Shown piece after piece: positions 23,362 to 32,676 of a stretch of 40,555 nt of DNA. The stretch's first letter is position 1; each line of letters starts with the position of its first letter. The translations under genes were made by a program, and so were the position numbers. The notes under the pieces were generated by a model. It made no database searches and had not been told where the DNA came from. It saw only the letters and a list, made by a program, of their open reading frames with translations. The stretch lies in contig JAEEJK010000008.1 of assembly GCA_016281815.1 (NCBI GenBank), positions 1 to 40,555 of the forward strand. Direction: 5' to 3'. This DNA comes from Prevotella sp. Its GTDB lineage: Bacteria; Bacteroidota; Bacteroidia; Bacteroidales; Bacteroidaceae.

Positions 23362-25806
23362 TCACCATATCATATCACGGATGGAGAGCAGGGTGGCGGT
23401 CTGCTCCTCTGACAGCAAATTCTCCCTCATCCTTTTTTTCTGGTCGCTCAGCCAATCAGCCAACATGACCTCTGCTGTGAACAAGGCAAGAGGCTCACGA
23501 GCATTTTCCTCCACGAAAGAACGCACCTCAGCAGCCATGACAGCCCACTCATACGAAGAAGGAGAAGGAGCCGAAGAAGTCGGATGAACGGGATTATTCG
23601 GAAGGTCCTGAGAAGTTGGAATTTCCGGAGATACAGGAATATCCGGAGATTCTGGAATTTCTGGTGTCACTGGAATATCCGAAGGCTCCGGAATATCCTG
23701 AGAAATCGGAGATTCAAGGGAGACTGGAGAGTCTGCAGCGACCGGAGATTCAGGGGCATTCTCTACCTCATTCTTCATTTCCTCCAAGGGCAGCGGTTGC
23801 AGGGCAGCCACTGCAGCATTATATTTTTCCAGAAGGAGAGAGAAAACCTGTCTTTTGCTTTCACTCCAGTTGTTGTTTCCCTCCCATTCCTTCTTTTTCC
23901 TGACGAACCAGGTGTGCAGGCGCATCTCCTCCTCAGTACCCTTCATTAGCGGCACCCGATGATGCTTGTCGATGAATGCCGTCATGGCATCCACCTCCGC
24001 ATTGAATGCCCTTTTTGCGGGTTGGATATCCTCCGAAGGATAATCCCTTCCCACCAGACCGTAATATCCCAGGCCGAGTTTTCTAAACAAGTTCTTTCCC
24101 AAGGAGATGACGGATGAAAGATCATTTTTGGAAAACTGGCTATTGTAACTGTATGCGGAAAGGATTTTTACAATTTCCTCGCTTCTCATGGGGCGGTTGG
24201 CCTCATCGAGCACTTTATAGACGATATCAGCATTGCTCCCGAAATAAGGCAGTTGCCAGACACTCAGGGCATAACACCCTTTTTTCCCACTCCCCTGAAA
24301 CCTGTCATCCTTATTCAGAGCCAATGAAACCGATGCCCTGACATACCTTCTTCCATCTCCAGCATTGATTTGCTCAGTAAGGTCATCGAGCATCATCGGT
24401 TGTTTTCTCTCATTGAGAATAGCATACAACCGGTCAGCGAGAGGTTTGTCACGCTTGCGTGGTATGACGACAAGCCCCTCCTCATCCATCTCCAGGTCCA
24501 GTTCACCCACCACCATGACTTTCATTATAGCCACAATTTCCTCCATTCTTTCAGAGGCAGCGGGATATTCATTTGTGATGACAGAGGTCAGGTAATCCTT
24601 CATGTCTTCCCTGAAAGTCTCCGTGCTTACCCTGACGACACCGTCTCGGAACCTCCAAAGTTCTTTCTGGAAATCAAAAACATCAACCAACTCCTTGTCT
24701 ACGACATATGCATGTTTCCACCGCTCATCCATCGCTATGCCGAAACTCCTCGGATACCCCCCGAAACCAGTCTGGGAATGGGCGAGCAGTCTGCCCAGCA
24801 TCACCGTCACGCAAAGAGGCTGAAGCATCAGATGCTCATCCTGGATAATCTCTGCGACACAATCAGAATCCTCTGTCACCAAGTTGCCCCTTACTTTCTC
24901 CGAAAGATATGCGACATTGACATCATTTGAAATCAAATCGCAGACGAAGTTGCCCAACACCTCAGCAGAAGCACCCGGAGTGAACAGCGCGTCAAACACC
25001 ATATTGGAATAGGTGGTGATAGTGAAGGCAGATTTATCAATCTTATTCTCATCAATCTCCACTTGTCCTCCAAACACATCATACCTTTGCAGGAACGCCT
25101 TGACGACCAGGCTGTCACGGTTGCCCAACAACGCCTTCTGCATGACATAGAGCACCGGCAGGTGTTGATGCTCAAGAAAATAAGACAACACAAACCCATC
25201 ATCATCCAGCAGTCCTTCCGCCTGATAGGAAAGGATACGGAACGGCACAGGCACCTCCCCCTCTCTGATCAACTCCACCTCCTTATTGATGGCAGCCTTG
25301 ATGGAAGCCACCTGGGGCATTGACGTCTCCCCCACCTCGTTGAGCATAAGGATACGCTCATCATCCTCCAGAAGGAAGTCACGTATGAAATTGCTCACCG
25401 GAACCAAACTGAGTGCATTGGCAATCTTTGTGGCCGTCCGCTCATGGCTCTGGTACAACTCAGAGATACCCTTTTTGTAGACGAAACCCAGCAAAGCCAA
25501 GTCCTCATCAGACAGTGAGGCCAGCAATTGCTCACCTTTTGACAACTCCAGTTCGGTCATGGCAAAGAGCATGGACGACATCTCCGGAATATTGTCAGCC
25601 GATGACAACTCGCTGAGCAGCGAGGTAATTTCACGCATACCACTTGTTCCTGCCCTGAAAAGCCGTGGAAGACCCGTCTCATATCTCTTCAGGTCAAACA
25701 CATTGCGCATCCGCGCTCTCATCAAGGTGTTATATGTCTTTCTTGATATTTTTCCGCTTGAGAATAAGTCATCAACGGAGATGGATTTCATTTGTTGCTC
25801 AGTCAT
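23362..25806 (-). CDS. Large unknown protein: alphaCTD-like HhH, two HARE-like winged helices, Pro-rich linker
   Basis: From ATG 25806 the protein has 814 residues. Residues about 12-67 (ISRKTYNTLMRARMRNVFDL) resemble the RNA polymerase alpha C-terminal helix-hairpin-helix. A long helical, unrecognised region spans about 70-445. Residues about 454-517, with RRYVRASVSLALNKDDRF then GCYALSVW, look like a HARE-HTH/RpoE-delta winged helix. A second copy is weaker (523-585). Residues 600-665 (FIDKHHRVP, LHTWFVRKKKEW) look like a helicase-associated domain. A Pro/Glu/Ser linker of roughly 6-residue periods (684-750) leads to another such motif at the end. A DNA- or polymerase-binding function is inferred. 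I cannot name a family. It is monocistronic. Confidence 0.7.
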   Translation of the reverse strand: MTEQQMKSISVDDLFSSGKISRKTYNTLMRARMRNVFDLKRYETGLPRLFRAGTSGMREITSLLSELSSADNIPEMSSMLFAMTELELSKGEQLLASLSDEDLALLGFVYKKGISELYQSHERTATKIANALSLVPVSNFIRDFLLEDDERILMLNEVGETSMPQVASIKAAINKEVELIREGEVPVPFRILSYQAEGLLDDDGFVLSYFLEHQHLPVLYVMQKALLGNRDSLVVKAFLQRYDVFGGQVEIDENKIDKSAFTITTYSNMVFDALFTPGASAEVLGNFVCDLISNDVNVAYLSEKVRGNLVTEDSDCVAEIIQDEHLMLQPLCVTVMLGRLLAHSQTGFGGYPRSFGIAMDERWKHAYVVDKELVDVFDFQKELWRFRDGVVRVSTETFREDMKDYLTSVITNEYPAASERMEEIVAIMKVMVVGELDLEMDEEGLVVIPRKRDKPLADRLYAILNERKQPMMLDDLTEQINAGDGRRYVRASVSLALNKDDRFQGSGKKGCYALSVWQLPYFGSNADIVYKVLDEANRPMRSEEIVKILSAYSYNSQFSKNDLSSVISLGKNLFRKLGLGYYGLVGRDYPSEDIQPAKRAFNAEVDAMTAFIDKHHRVPLMKGTEEEMRLHTWFVRKKKEWEGNNNWSESKRQVFSLLLEKYNAAVAALQPLPLEEMKNEVENAPESPVAADSPVSLESPISQDIPEPSDIPVTPEIPESPDIPVSPEIPTSQDLPNNPVHPTSSAPSPSSYEWAVMAAEVRSFVEENAREPLALFTAEVMLADWLSDQKKRMRENLLSEEQTATLLSIRDMIW

Positions 25807-25822
25807 ACCGCATGCTTTTCTG

Positions 25823-25854
25823 CAAAGATAACGACTTTTATACAAAAGCACAAG
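25823..25854 (-). promoter_or_regulatory. Promoter of the 814-residue protein gene
   Basis: On the minus strand the site reads CTTG-N20-TATCTTTG, with an exact -7 box and a three-of-four -33 box. It ends 16 bases before the ATG at 25806, which helps choose that start over the upstream one at 25851. Confidence 0.6.
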
Positions 25855-26009
25855 AAAAACACGGGGAATTTTTGCAAGAATCTCACTTTCTTACCTATCT
25901 GAAAAAACGAAACATCCGAAAGGACAAAAAAATAGCCGCCACTCATCATCATGGGCAGCGGCAATCAATTACCTGCATGAATCAACCATGCGGTATAAGA
26001 GTTTTGAGG

Positions 26010-28325
26010 TTACTCATACACATCCTCGATACCGAAATCGAACTGATCAGGTTTGTCATTGCAGGTATCAAAGTCTTTTGGCACATCAAACTTAGCGCTC
26101 TGCGAGTAGTCGAGACTGGCGTCAGAATAAACTTTCTTCATAAATTTTGCCCAGACAGGCAAAGCAGCGGCCGCTCCCTGTCCTAAGGCCATTGACGCAA
26201 AGTGGATGTCACGGTCCTCACCGCCCACCCAGCATCCGCTGACGAGTTGTGGTGTGACCCCCATGAACCATGCATCTGCATTGTCATTGGTTGTACCCGT
26301 TTTGCCACCAATCTCACCCGAGATGCCATTGCCCCTCACTCTGTGGGCTGTACCGCCATCGACCACGGCCCTGAGGAGTTCCAGCATCTTGTATGAACTG
26401 CTCTCGCTGATGACCTCATTGAATTGGGGAAGGAAGTTGGAGATGATGTTTCCCTCGCTATCCTCGATACGGGTCACCATGAAAGGAGCGCAGCGGATGC
26501 CCTTGTTGGCAAACGTGGTGTAAGCGCTCACCATCTCACCCACGGTCACCTCACACGGTCCAAGGCACAGCGCCATGGTCGCCTTGATATTGGGATTGTA
26601 GATGCCATATTTATTGAGCAAATCCTTCAGAGCCTGTGGAGTGAATTTATTAATAAGGTATGCCGATATCCAGTTGTTGGATTGCTGTAGTCCCCATTTG
26701 AGCGTCACCATGGCACCATATCTCGCCCTACTTCCGTTGCGTGGGGTCCATCTTCCACCGTTCTCATAATAGGTCTGTGCACGGTTGGGAGCCTGGTCGC
26801 AAGGGGTGAAGCCATTCTCCATCGCCAGAGAGTAGAGATATGGTTTGATGGTAGATCCCACCTGCCGACGCCCCACCATGGCCATGTCGTATTGGAAATA
26901 CTCATAGTTGGGGCCACCGACATAAGCCTTGACCGCTCCATTGTGCGGATCCATGCTGACGAAACCAGCCCTGAGGAAAGTTTTGTAATATTTGATGGAA
27001 TCAAGCGGCGACATCACCTTGGTCACCTCACCGTTGTAGGTGAACACTCTCATTTCGACAGGTTTGTCGAAGTTTTTCTTGATTTCCTCCTCAGAGGCGC
27101 CGGCCTCCTTGAGCGCAAGATATCGATGGCTCTGCTTGATGGCACGGTTCATCACCCTCTCATAGTCCTGTCTTGACATCTTGCTGGAGAACGGTCCGCG
27201 CGAACTGTTTCTTACCTGAGAGTTGAATGCAGGCTGCAAGGTCTGTGAAAGATGCTCCAAGACTGCCTCTTCTGCATATTTCTGCATACGGGTGTCTATA
27301 GTGGTATAGATGCGCAGTCCATCAGTATTGATATTGTATGGCTGTCCTCCACGTCTTGTGTTTTTGTTGCACCATCCATAGAGAGGGTCGTTCTCCCAAT
27401 AGATGGAGTCGATATGATACTGAGCCTTCTTCCATGAAGGATAATCCTTCAGGTCAGGTTTTTTGGCCATCATGTATTGTTTGAGATACTCCCTGAAATA
27501 AGGAGCGATGCCCAATGTTGTCTCCCTGTCTCCTGAGCGCTGGAAGTCGAGTTTCAATGGCTCCACCATGTTTTTCCTGCACTCATCTTCACTGATATAG
27601 CCGCTTTTGTACATCTGTGAGAGGACGATGTTGCGTCGTTCCAGGCATCTGCTCGGATATCTCACTGGGTTATAGAAAGAAGGATTCTTGCAAAGTCCGA
27701 CCAAAGTTGCCGATTCCACGACAGACAGTTCCTTTGGATCCTTGTTGAAATATGTCTTTGCCGCGCTTTTCACACCAATAGCATTGTAGAGGAAGTCGAA
27801 GTAGTTGAGATACATCGTGATGATTTCCTCCTTGGTGAATGTCCGCTCCAATTTGACGGCGATGACCCATTCTATAGGTTTTTGGAAAAGTCGCTCAAGT
27901 TTGCTGTGTGCCACCTCAGAATACAGTTGCTTAGCGAGTTGCTGTGTGATGGTCGATCCACCTCCTGCACTTTCCTTGCGCATGATTCCTGTTTTCACGA
28001 TGGCTCTCCCAAGGGCTGTGAAGTCGATTCCGGAATGATCGTAGAATCGGGAGTCCTCCGTGGAGATAAGCGCATGAACCATGTTGGGTGAAATGTTGTT
28101 GTATGGTGTGGAGATGCGGTTTTCCCTGCTCGACGCATAGGTACCCATGAGTTTACCGTCAGATGAGTACACCTGTGAAGAAAACTTACTGATAGGATTC
28201 TGCAATTCTGCCATATCTGGCATGTATCCTATCCATCCATTCCAAATGGCTACGGCGCCTACGGCTGCTATAATAACCAGTCCGAGGAGGATTCCCCAGA
28301 ACACGTTGACTATTTTTTTCCTCAT
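26010..28325 (-). CDS. Class A penicillin-binding protein (PBP1A-type)
   Basis: This 771-residue bifunctional peptidoglycan synthase has an N-terminal membrane anchor (about 6-28). The GT51 glycosyltransferase domain carries E90 in TEDSRFYDH and GGSTITQQLAKQLY (122-135). The transpeptidase domain has SxxK (S491-K494 in GSTIKP), SxN (S549-N551) and KTGTT (675-679). It polymerises lipid II and cross-links stem peptides at the outer face of the inner membrane. The short acidic C-terminal tail (ending FGIEDVYE) is not part of the catalytic core. It has its own promoter and is followed by no obvious strong terminator. Confidence 0.95.
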   Translation of the reverse strand: MRKKIVNVFWGILLGLVIIAAVGAVAIWNGWIGYMPDMAELQNPISKFSSQVYSSDGKLMGTYASSRENRISTPYNNISPNMVHALISTEDSRFYDHSGIDFTALGRAIVKTGIMRKESAGGGSTITQQLAKQLYSEVAHSKLERLFQKPIEWVIAVKLERTFTKEEIITMYLNYFDFLYNAIGVKSAAKTYFNKDPKELSVVESATLVGLCKNPSFYNPVRYPSRCLERRNIVLSQMYKSGYISEDECRKNMVEPLKLDFQRSGDRETTLGIAPYFREYLKQYMMAKKPDLKDYPSWKKAQYHIDSIYWENDPLYGWCNKNTRRGGQPYNINTDGLRIYTTIDTRMQKYAEEAVLEHLSQTLQPAFNSQVRNSSRGPFSSKMSRQDYERVMNRAIKQSHRYLALKEAGASEEEIKKNFDKPVEMRVFTYNGEVTKVMSPLDSIKYYKTFLRAGFVSMDPHNGAVKAYVGGPNYEYFQYDMAMVGRRQVGSTIKPYLYSLAMENGFTPCDQAPNRAQTYYENGGRWTPRNGSRARYGAMVTLKWGLQQSNNWISAYLINKFTPQALKDLLNKYGIYNPNIKATMALCLGPCEVTVGEMVSAYTTFANKGIRCAPFMVTRIEDSEGNIISNFLPQFNEVISESSSYKMLELLRAVVDGGTAHRVRGNGISGEIGGKTGTTNDNADAWFMGVTPQLVSGCWVGGEDRDIHFASMALGQGAAAALPVWAKFMKKVYSDASLDYSQSAKFDVPKDFDTCNDKPDQFDFGIEDVYE

Positions 28326-28414
28326 AATGTAGAATTGAAGGGGACAAACATCCCACGAAAAAGAAGTTGGGCTTCTGAGAGCCCATAAAACCTTGATACG
28401 GTCATAATGCGGTG

Positions 28415-28447
28415 CAAATTTACAATTTTCTTTTTAATTATGGCAAA
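28415..28447 (-). promoter_or_regulatory. Promoter of the class A PBP gene
   Basis: On the minus strand the site reads TTTG-N21-TAAATTTG, a full consensus match. The leader is about 80-85 bases. Confidence 0.75.
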
Positions 28448-28465
28448 TAAATTAAAAATATTGCG

Positions 28466-28473
28466 TAACTTCG
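28466..28473 (+). promoter_or_regulatory. Possible -7 box of pyrB
   Basis: TAACTTCG differs from TAnnTTTG by one base, as does the 7848 site. No -33 TTTG is seen at the right distance. It lies 27 bases before the ATG. Confidence 0.35.
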
Positions 28474-28500
28474 CGGTCGAAATCAAACATACACATCCAC

Positions 28501-29466
28501 ATGGATAAGCGCAACTTTGTGACGATAGCCGATTTGTCGCGTGAGAAGATTCTCTACATGATAGAATTGGCTCAAGAGTTTGAGAAACATCCCAACCGTG
28601 AGATCCTCAAGGGCAAGGTCGTTGCCACCCTTTTCTATGAACCCTCCACCCGAACCCGTCTGAGTTTTGAGACAGCCGCCAACCGTCTTGGTGCTCGAGT
28701 GATAGGTTTTTCCGATGCCAAGGCCTCAAGCGTTTCGAAGGGAGAGACATTGAAGGACACCATTCTGATGGTCAGCAACTATGCCGATGTCATAGCCATA
28801 CGCCATTACATCGAGGGAGCCGCCCAATATGCGAGCGAGATATCCCCCGTGCCCATCATCAATGCCGGTGACGGTGCTCACCAGCATCCCTCACAATGCA
28901 TGCTCGACCTCTACACCATCTACCAGACCCAGGGCAGTCTGGAGAATCTGACCATCTGCCTTGTGGGAGACCTGAAATATGGCAGGACGGTTCACTCCCT
29001 TCTGATGGCCATGCGCCATTTCAACCCCACCTTCCACTTCATTGCCCCAGAGGAACTTTCGATGCCCAACGAGTACAAACTTTACTGCAAGGAGAAAGGC
29101 ATCCGCTTTGAGGAGCACACCCAACTGACAGAGGATATCATCGCCCATGCAGACATTGTCTACATGACCCGTGTTCAGAAAGAACGTTTCTCCGACCTTA
29201 TGGAGTATGAGCAAGTCAAGAACAGTTGCATTCTGAGGGCAGACATGCTCAGCAAAGCCAAGGAGACGATGAAGGTCCTTCATCCCCTACCCCGTGTCAA
29301 TGAAATAGCCTACGATGTGGACTCCACCCCTCAGGCTTATTACATCCAGCAGGCACAGAACGGGTTATATGCCCGTGAGGCCATCATCTGCGATGTGCTT
29401 GGCATCACCCTCGACGATGTGAGAAACGACACTACCATCATCCATTCCCCCTACCCTGCCCGATAA
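28501..29466 (+). CDS. pyrB: Aspartate carbamoyltransferase catalytic chain
   Basis: This 321-residue protein shows the carbamoyl-phosphate binding motif STRTR (49-53, in [12 protein letters not shown]), [10 protein letters not shown] in the middle and HPLPRVNEI near the C-terminus. It makes N-carbamoyl-aspartate from carbamoyl phosphate and aspartate, the committed step of pyrimidine synthesis. pyrI follows after 4 bases, so the enzyme is the regulated PyrB6-PyrI6 type. The gene appears complete. No attenuator-like hairpin is visible in its 5' flank. Confidence 0.97.
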   Translation: MDKRNFVTIADLSREKILYMIELAQEFEKHPNREILKGKVVATLFYEPSTRTRLSFETAANRLGARVIGFSDAKASSVSKGETLKDTILMVSNYADVIAIRHYIEGAAQYASEISPVPIINAGDGAHQHPSQCMLDLYTIYQTQGSLENLTICLVGDLKYGRTVHSLLMAMRHFNPTFHFIAPEELSMPNEYKLYCKEKGIRFEEHTQLTEDIIAHADIVYMTRVQKERFSDLMEYEQVKNSCILRADMLSKAKETMKVLHPLPRVNEIAYDVDSTPQAYYIQQAQNGLYAREAIICDVLGITLDDVRNDTTIIHSPYPAR

Positions 29467-29470
29467 ATCC

Positions 29471-29929
29471 ATGAACAAGAAAGAGAGACTTGTAGCCGCC
29501 ATTGAGAACGGCACCGTGATAGATCACATTCCTTCCGACAAGACCTTCCAAGTGGTCAATCTTCTAGGACTGACCCAGTTGACAGCCCCTGTAACCATCG
29601 GTTTCAACTATCCCTCCAACAAAGTGGGACAGAAAGGCATCATCAAAGTGAGCGACCGCTATTTTACAGACGATGAGATCTCACGTCTGTCGGTTGTGGC
29701 GCCCAATGTGGTGCTGAGCATCATCCATGATTACGAGGTTGTGGAAAAGAAAACCGTCGTCACTCCTGACGAATTGCACGGCATTGTGAAGTGCAACAAT
29801 CCCAAGTGCATCACCAACAATGAACCTATGTTGACGGTGTTCAACGTAGTGGATAAGGCACGCGGTGTGCTGCGCTGCCATTACTGCGACAAGGAGCAGG
29901 ACATCAACCATGTGGAGATAGTATCTTGA
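29471..29929 (+). CDS. pyrI: Aspartate carbamoyltransferase regulatory chain
   Basis: This 152-residue protein has the allosteric N-terminal domain (about 1-100), which binds CTP/ATP in known homologues, and a zinc domain with the four ligands C108, C113, C136 and C139. The zinc domain contacts the PyrB trimer. It starts 4 bases after pyrB and is probably translated from the same message. Its stop codon overlaps the first unit of a heptamer repeat. Confidence 0.96.
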   Translation: MNKKERLVAAIENGTVIDHIPSDKTFQVVNLLGLTQLTAPVTIGFNYPSNKVGQKGIIKVSDRYFTDDEISRLSVVAPNVVLSIIHDYEVVEKKTVVTPDELHGIVKCNNPKCITNNEPMLTVFNVVDKARGVLRCHYCDKEQDINHVEIVS

Positions 29930-29976
29930 GAGGTGAGAGGTGGGAGGTGGGAAGTGAGAGGTGAGAAGTGAGAGAT
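29928..29976. repeat. Seven tandem 7-bp repeats (GAGAGGT-type)
   Basis: Seven consecutive heptamers of the form GRGARGT begin inside the pyrI stop codon (the last two bases of TGA belong to the first unit). A change in copy number would not alter pyrI. It lies in the 99-base pyrI-glyA spacer, which shows no convincing promoter. Confidence 0.8.
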
Positions 29977-30028
29977 ATCATAAAGAAATACAGAAACAAA
30001 TAACATATTTTATAATAATAGAACAACA

Positions 30029-31309
30029 ATGAAAAAAGACCAAGAGATTTTTGACCTCATTGAGAGAGAACACCAACGTCAGTTGAAAGGCATGGAACTG
30101 ATTGCCTCAGAGAACTTCGTCAGTGACGAGGTGATGCAAGCGATGGGCAGTTGCCTCACCAACAAATATGCAGAAGGACTCCCCGGAAAGCGCTATTATG
30201 GCGGCTGCCAGGTGGTGGACGAAGTAGAGAATCTTGCCCGTGAGCGCGTGAAGAAACTTTTCGATGCCGAGTGGGCCAATGTGCAGCCCCACTCAGGAGC
30301 ACAGGCCAATGCCGCCGTACTTCTGACAGTTCTCAATCCCGGCGATACCTTCATGGGTCTCAACCTTGCCCACGGCGGTCACCTCTCGCATGGTTCATTT
30401 GTCAACACGAGCGGTATTTTGTACAAGCCTGTGGGATACAACCTCAACAAGGAGACGGGCCGTGTGGACTATGACGAGATGGAAGCCCTTGCCCGTGAGC
30501 ACAAGCCCAAACTCATCATTGGCGGAGGTTCTGCCTACAGCCGTGAGTGGGACTACAAGCGGATGCGCGCCATCGCCGACGAGGTGGGTGCCCTGCTGAT
30601 GATCGACATGGCACATCCTGCCGGTCTCATCGCCGCTGGTCTGCTTGACAATCCTGTAAAATATGCCCATATCGTCACTTCCACCACTCATAAGACCCTC
30701 CGCGGTCCGCGTGGCGGTATCATCCTGATGGGCAAAGACTCTGAGAATCCCTGGGGCAAGAAGACCCCGAAGGGAGTGGTGAAGATGATGAGCCAGTTGC
30801 TCGATAGCGCTGTGTTCCCCGGTATTCAGGGTGGACCGCTCGAGCACGTCATCGCCGCCAAGGCAGTAGCATTTGGAGAAGCCCTTCAGCCAGAGTTTAA
30901 GGAGTGGGCCAAGCAGGTTCAGACCAATGCCCGTGTACTGGCCGAGGAACTGGTGAAGCGTGGGTTTGGCATTGTCAGTGGCGGCACAGACAATCATTCG
31001 ATGCTTGTAGACCTTCGCACGAAATATCCCGACCTGACCGGCAAGGTGGCAGAAAATGCCCTGGTGGCAGCCGACATCACCGTGAACAAGAACATGGTTC
31101 CGTTTGACAGCCGTAGTGCCTTTCAGACTTCCGGCATCCGCCTCGGCACACCCGCCATCACGACCCGTGGCGCTAAGGAAGACATGATGGTTCTCATCGC
31201 TGACCTAATTGAGGAAGTGCTCAATGATCCAGAAAACGAGCAGGTGATTGCCCGTGTCCGTGCCAAGGTCAATGATACGATGAAGGACTACCCGCTTTTC
31301 GCATATTGA
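30029..31309 (+). CDS. glyA: Serine hydroxymethyltransferase
   Basis: This 426-residue PLP enzyme has the active-site lysine K222 in [13 protein letters not shown] and the conserved N-terminal ELIASENF (23-30). It interconverts serine and glycine while loading the one-carbon unit onto tetrahydrofolate. Length is close to the family norm. It lies 99 bases after pyrI with repeats between; shared transcription with pyrBI is possible and would couple pyrimidine and one-carbon supply. The next gene starts 4 bases after its stop. Confidence 0.97.
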   Translation: MKKDQEIFDLIEREHQRQLKGMELIASENFVSDEVMQAMGSCLTNKYAEGLPGKRYYGGCQVVDEVENLARERVKKLFDAEWANVQPHSGAQANAAVLLTVLNPGDTFMGLNLAHGGHLSHGSFVNTSGILYKPVGYNLNKETGRVDYDEMEALAREHKPKLIIGGGSAYSREWDYKRMRAIADEVGALLMIDMAHPAGLIAAGLLDNPVKYAHIVTSTTHKTLRGPRGGIILMGKDSENPWGKKTPKGVVKMMSQLLDSAVFPGIQGGPLEHVIAAKAVAFGEALQPEFKEWAKQVQTNARVLAEELVKRGFGIVSGGTDNHSMLVDLRTKYPDLTGKVAENALVAADITVNKNMVPFDSRSAFQTSGIRLGTPAITTRGAKEDMMVLIADLIEEVLNDPENEQVIARVRAKVNDTMKDYPLFAY

Positions 31310-31313
31310 TTGG

Positions 31314-31760
31314 ATGAGGAGAAAACGCCATCACCAACCCGACCCCAACCAACTCATGCTGTTCACTGAAGACGAGATGTCAGGATCAGCATGTCAGGAA
31401 AGTCCTATGGAAGAGTCACAGGAGGCAGTGGTACAGCCACTGCCTCCTCCACTCCATGTAATGGAATCATCCGATTCTGTGGTCAGTCTGTTGAAAGAAG
31501 TGATGGGGATTCTCGACCGATTTGACGACAATCAGATCCGTCTGATAGCGATGCAGACCGCTGCTTTGGTTCAGGGAGGCATCGACTTTTCCCAGACCTA
31601 CCGCATCCCCGCTATTGCCGACTATGAGTTCCGGGGCAATGTACTTGCCGGCCTTGCCTATGTGAGCATTGCCCGATCGTTTCCCAACATGACGGAGAGT
31701 ATCGGCCTTCACTGGTCAGAAGAATACCGTGAGGCGGAAACGTCTTATCTCAACTCATAG
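31314..31760 (+). CDS. Small protein of unknown function downstream of glyA
   Basis: This 148-residue soluble protein has a basic start (MRRKRHHQPDPNQLMLF), a polar low-complexity region (18-48) and then a compact helical domain (about 52-148: VVSLLKEVMGILDRFDDNQIRLIAMQTAALV, split here by eye into helices). No signal peptide or catalytic motif is seen and I do not recognise the family. It starts 4 bases after glyA, so translation is probably coupled. Its last 16 bases overlap the convergent MBL hydrolase gene. Confidence 0.72.
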   Translation: MRRKRHHQPDPNQLMLFTEDEMSGSACQESPMEESQEAVVQPLPPPLHVMESSDSVVSLLKEVMGILDRFDDNQIRLIAMQTAALVQGGIDFSQTYRIPAIADYEFRGNVLAGLAYVSIARSFPNMTESIGLHWSEEYREAETSYLNS

Positions 31761-32548
31761 AATCCTGTCGGACTTTTTCTTTTCAGGATTTCCAATTTGA
31801 AATCCTTTCCCGGTATGATGCCATGCTGCCGGAGCACTTGCTCCACAGTGATCCTTGCCAGTTCGGGGTGATTGTTTTCCTCGCTCAGGTGGCAAAGCCA
31901 TACGTGGCGCAGTTGCGGTGTTGCGTTCTCCGCCAGTGCCAATCCACAGTCACGGTTGCTCAGATGTCCGTTCTCACTGCTGATTCTCACCTTCAGATGG
32001 TGCGGATAAGTACCCCCCTGCAGCATTTCCTCATCATAATTGGCCTCAATCACCAAGTAGTTGGCCTTTTGTATAAACGATTTGATTTCATTTGTGATCA
32101 TACCGACATCGGTGATCAAACAGAAGTTAACACCTTCGTGAGTCACCATAAATCCTACATTGTCGGAACTGTCATGAGGAACATGGAATGGGGTCACCTC
32201 AAAATCGCCAATCACAATGGTTCTGTTTTTCTCGATATACCTGACATGCGACATTTCCACCTTGTGGCGCACGCAATAATTGTCGCGCACCCCTTGATGC
32301 ACTTTCTTAGTGGAATAGACAGGCAGGCCAAGTTCATAACTCAGGCTTCCCACTGATTTCACATGGTCAGCATGGTCGTGTGTAAGCAAGATAGATTTGA
32401 TGCTGTCGTTTGAAATCCCATATTCGTTGAAAAATTTCTTCAACAAACGAGTCCCTATTCCGGCATCAATCATCAGTCCATCGTTTTCGGTGAAAAGACA
32501 ATAGCAATTCCCACTGCTCCCACTTCCGAGAGAAATAAACCTCATCAT
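31745..32548 (-). CDS. MBL-fold metallo-hydrolase (YycJ/WalJ-like)
   Basis: The frame can be opened at a TTG (32557), but that codon overlaps the -7 promoter box, so the ATG at 32548 (or 32545) is chosen, giving 267 residues starting MMRFISLGSGSSGNCYCL. The metal-binding motif is LTHDHADHVKS, with further histidine/aspartate blocks (FHVPHDSSDNVGF, LITDVGMI, LCHLSEENNH). The family includes WalJ/YycJ, a 5'-3' exonuclease linked to mismatch repair, and other phosphodiesterases. Here it is not beside walRK genes, so the exact role is uncertain. It converges with the small gene at 31314. Confidence 0.85.
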   Translation of the reverse strand: MMRFISLGSGSSGNCYCLFTENDGLMIDAGIGTRLLKKFFNEYGISNDSIKSILLTHDHADHVKSVGSLSYELGLPVYSTKKVHQGVRDNYCVRHKVEMSHVRYIEKNRTIVIGDFEVTPFHVPHDSSDNVGFMVTHEGVNFCLITDVGMITNEIKSFIQKANYLVIEANYDEEMLQGGTYPHHLKVRISSENGHLSNRDCGLALAENATPQLRHVWLCHLSEENNHPELARITVEQVLRQHGIIPGKDFKLEILKRKSPTGFYELR

Positions 32549-32554
32549 AGGGTG

Positions 32555-32586
32555 CAAAAGTATTAAAAAAAGATGTGTGCGACAAA
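32555..32586 (-). promoter_or_regulatory. Promoter of the MBL hydrolase, near-leaderless
   Basis: On the minus strand the site reads TTTG-N20-TACTTTTG, a full match. Only 6 bases separate the -7 box from the chosen ATG, so the mRNA should have little or no leader. Confidence 0.75.
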
Positions 32587-32676
32587 TTTTTATTGGAAAT
32601 TAACTCATCTCGCTCCACATTCACCAATATTCAAATACCTAACACACCTTATTATTATGATCAAAGAAATTGGAGT

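Noticed and set aside
32549..32557. TTG start for the MBL hydrolase
   Set aside because: The codon overlaps the -7 box of its own promoter; the ATG at 32548 fits better.
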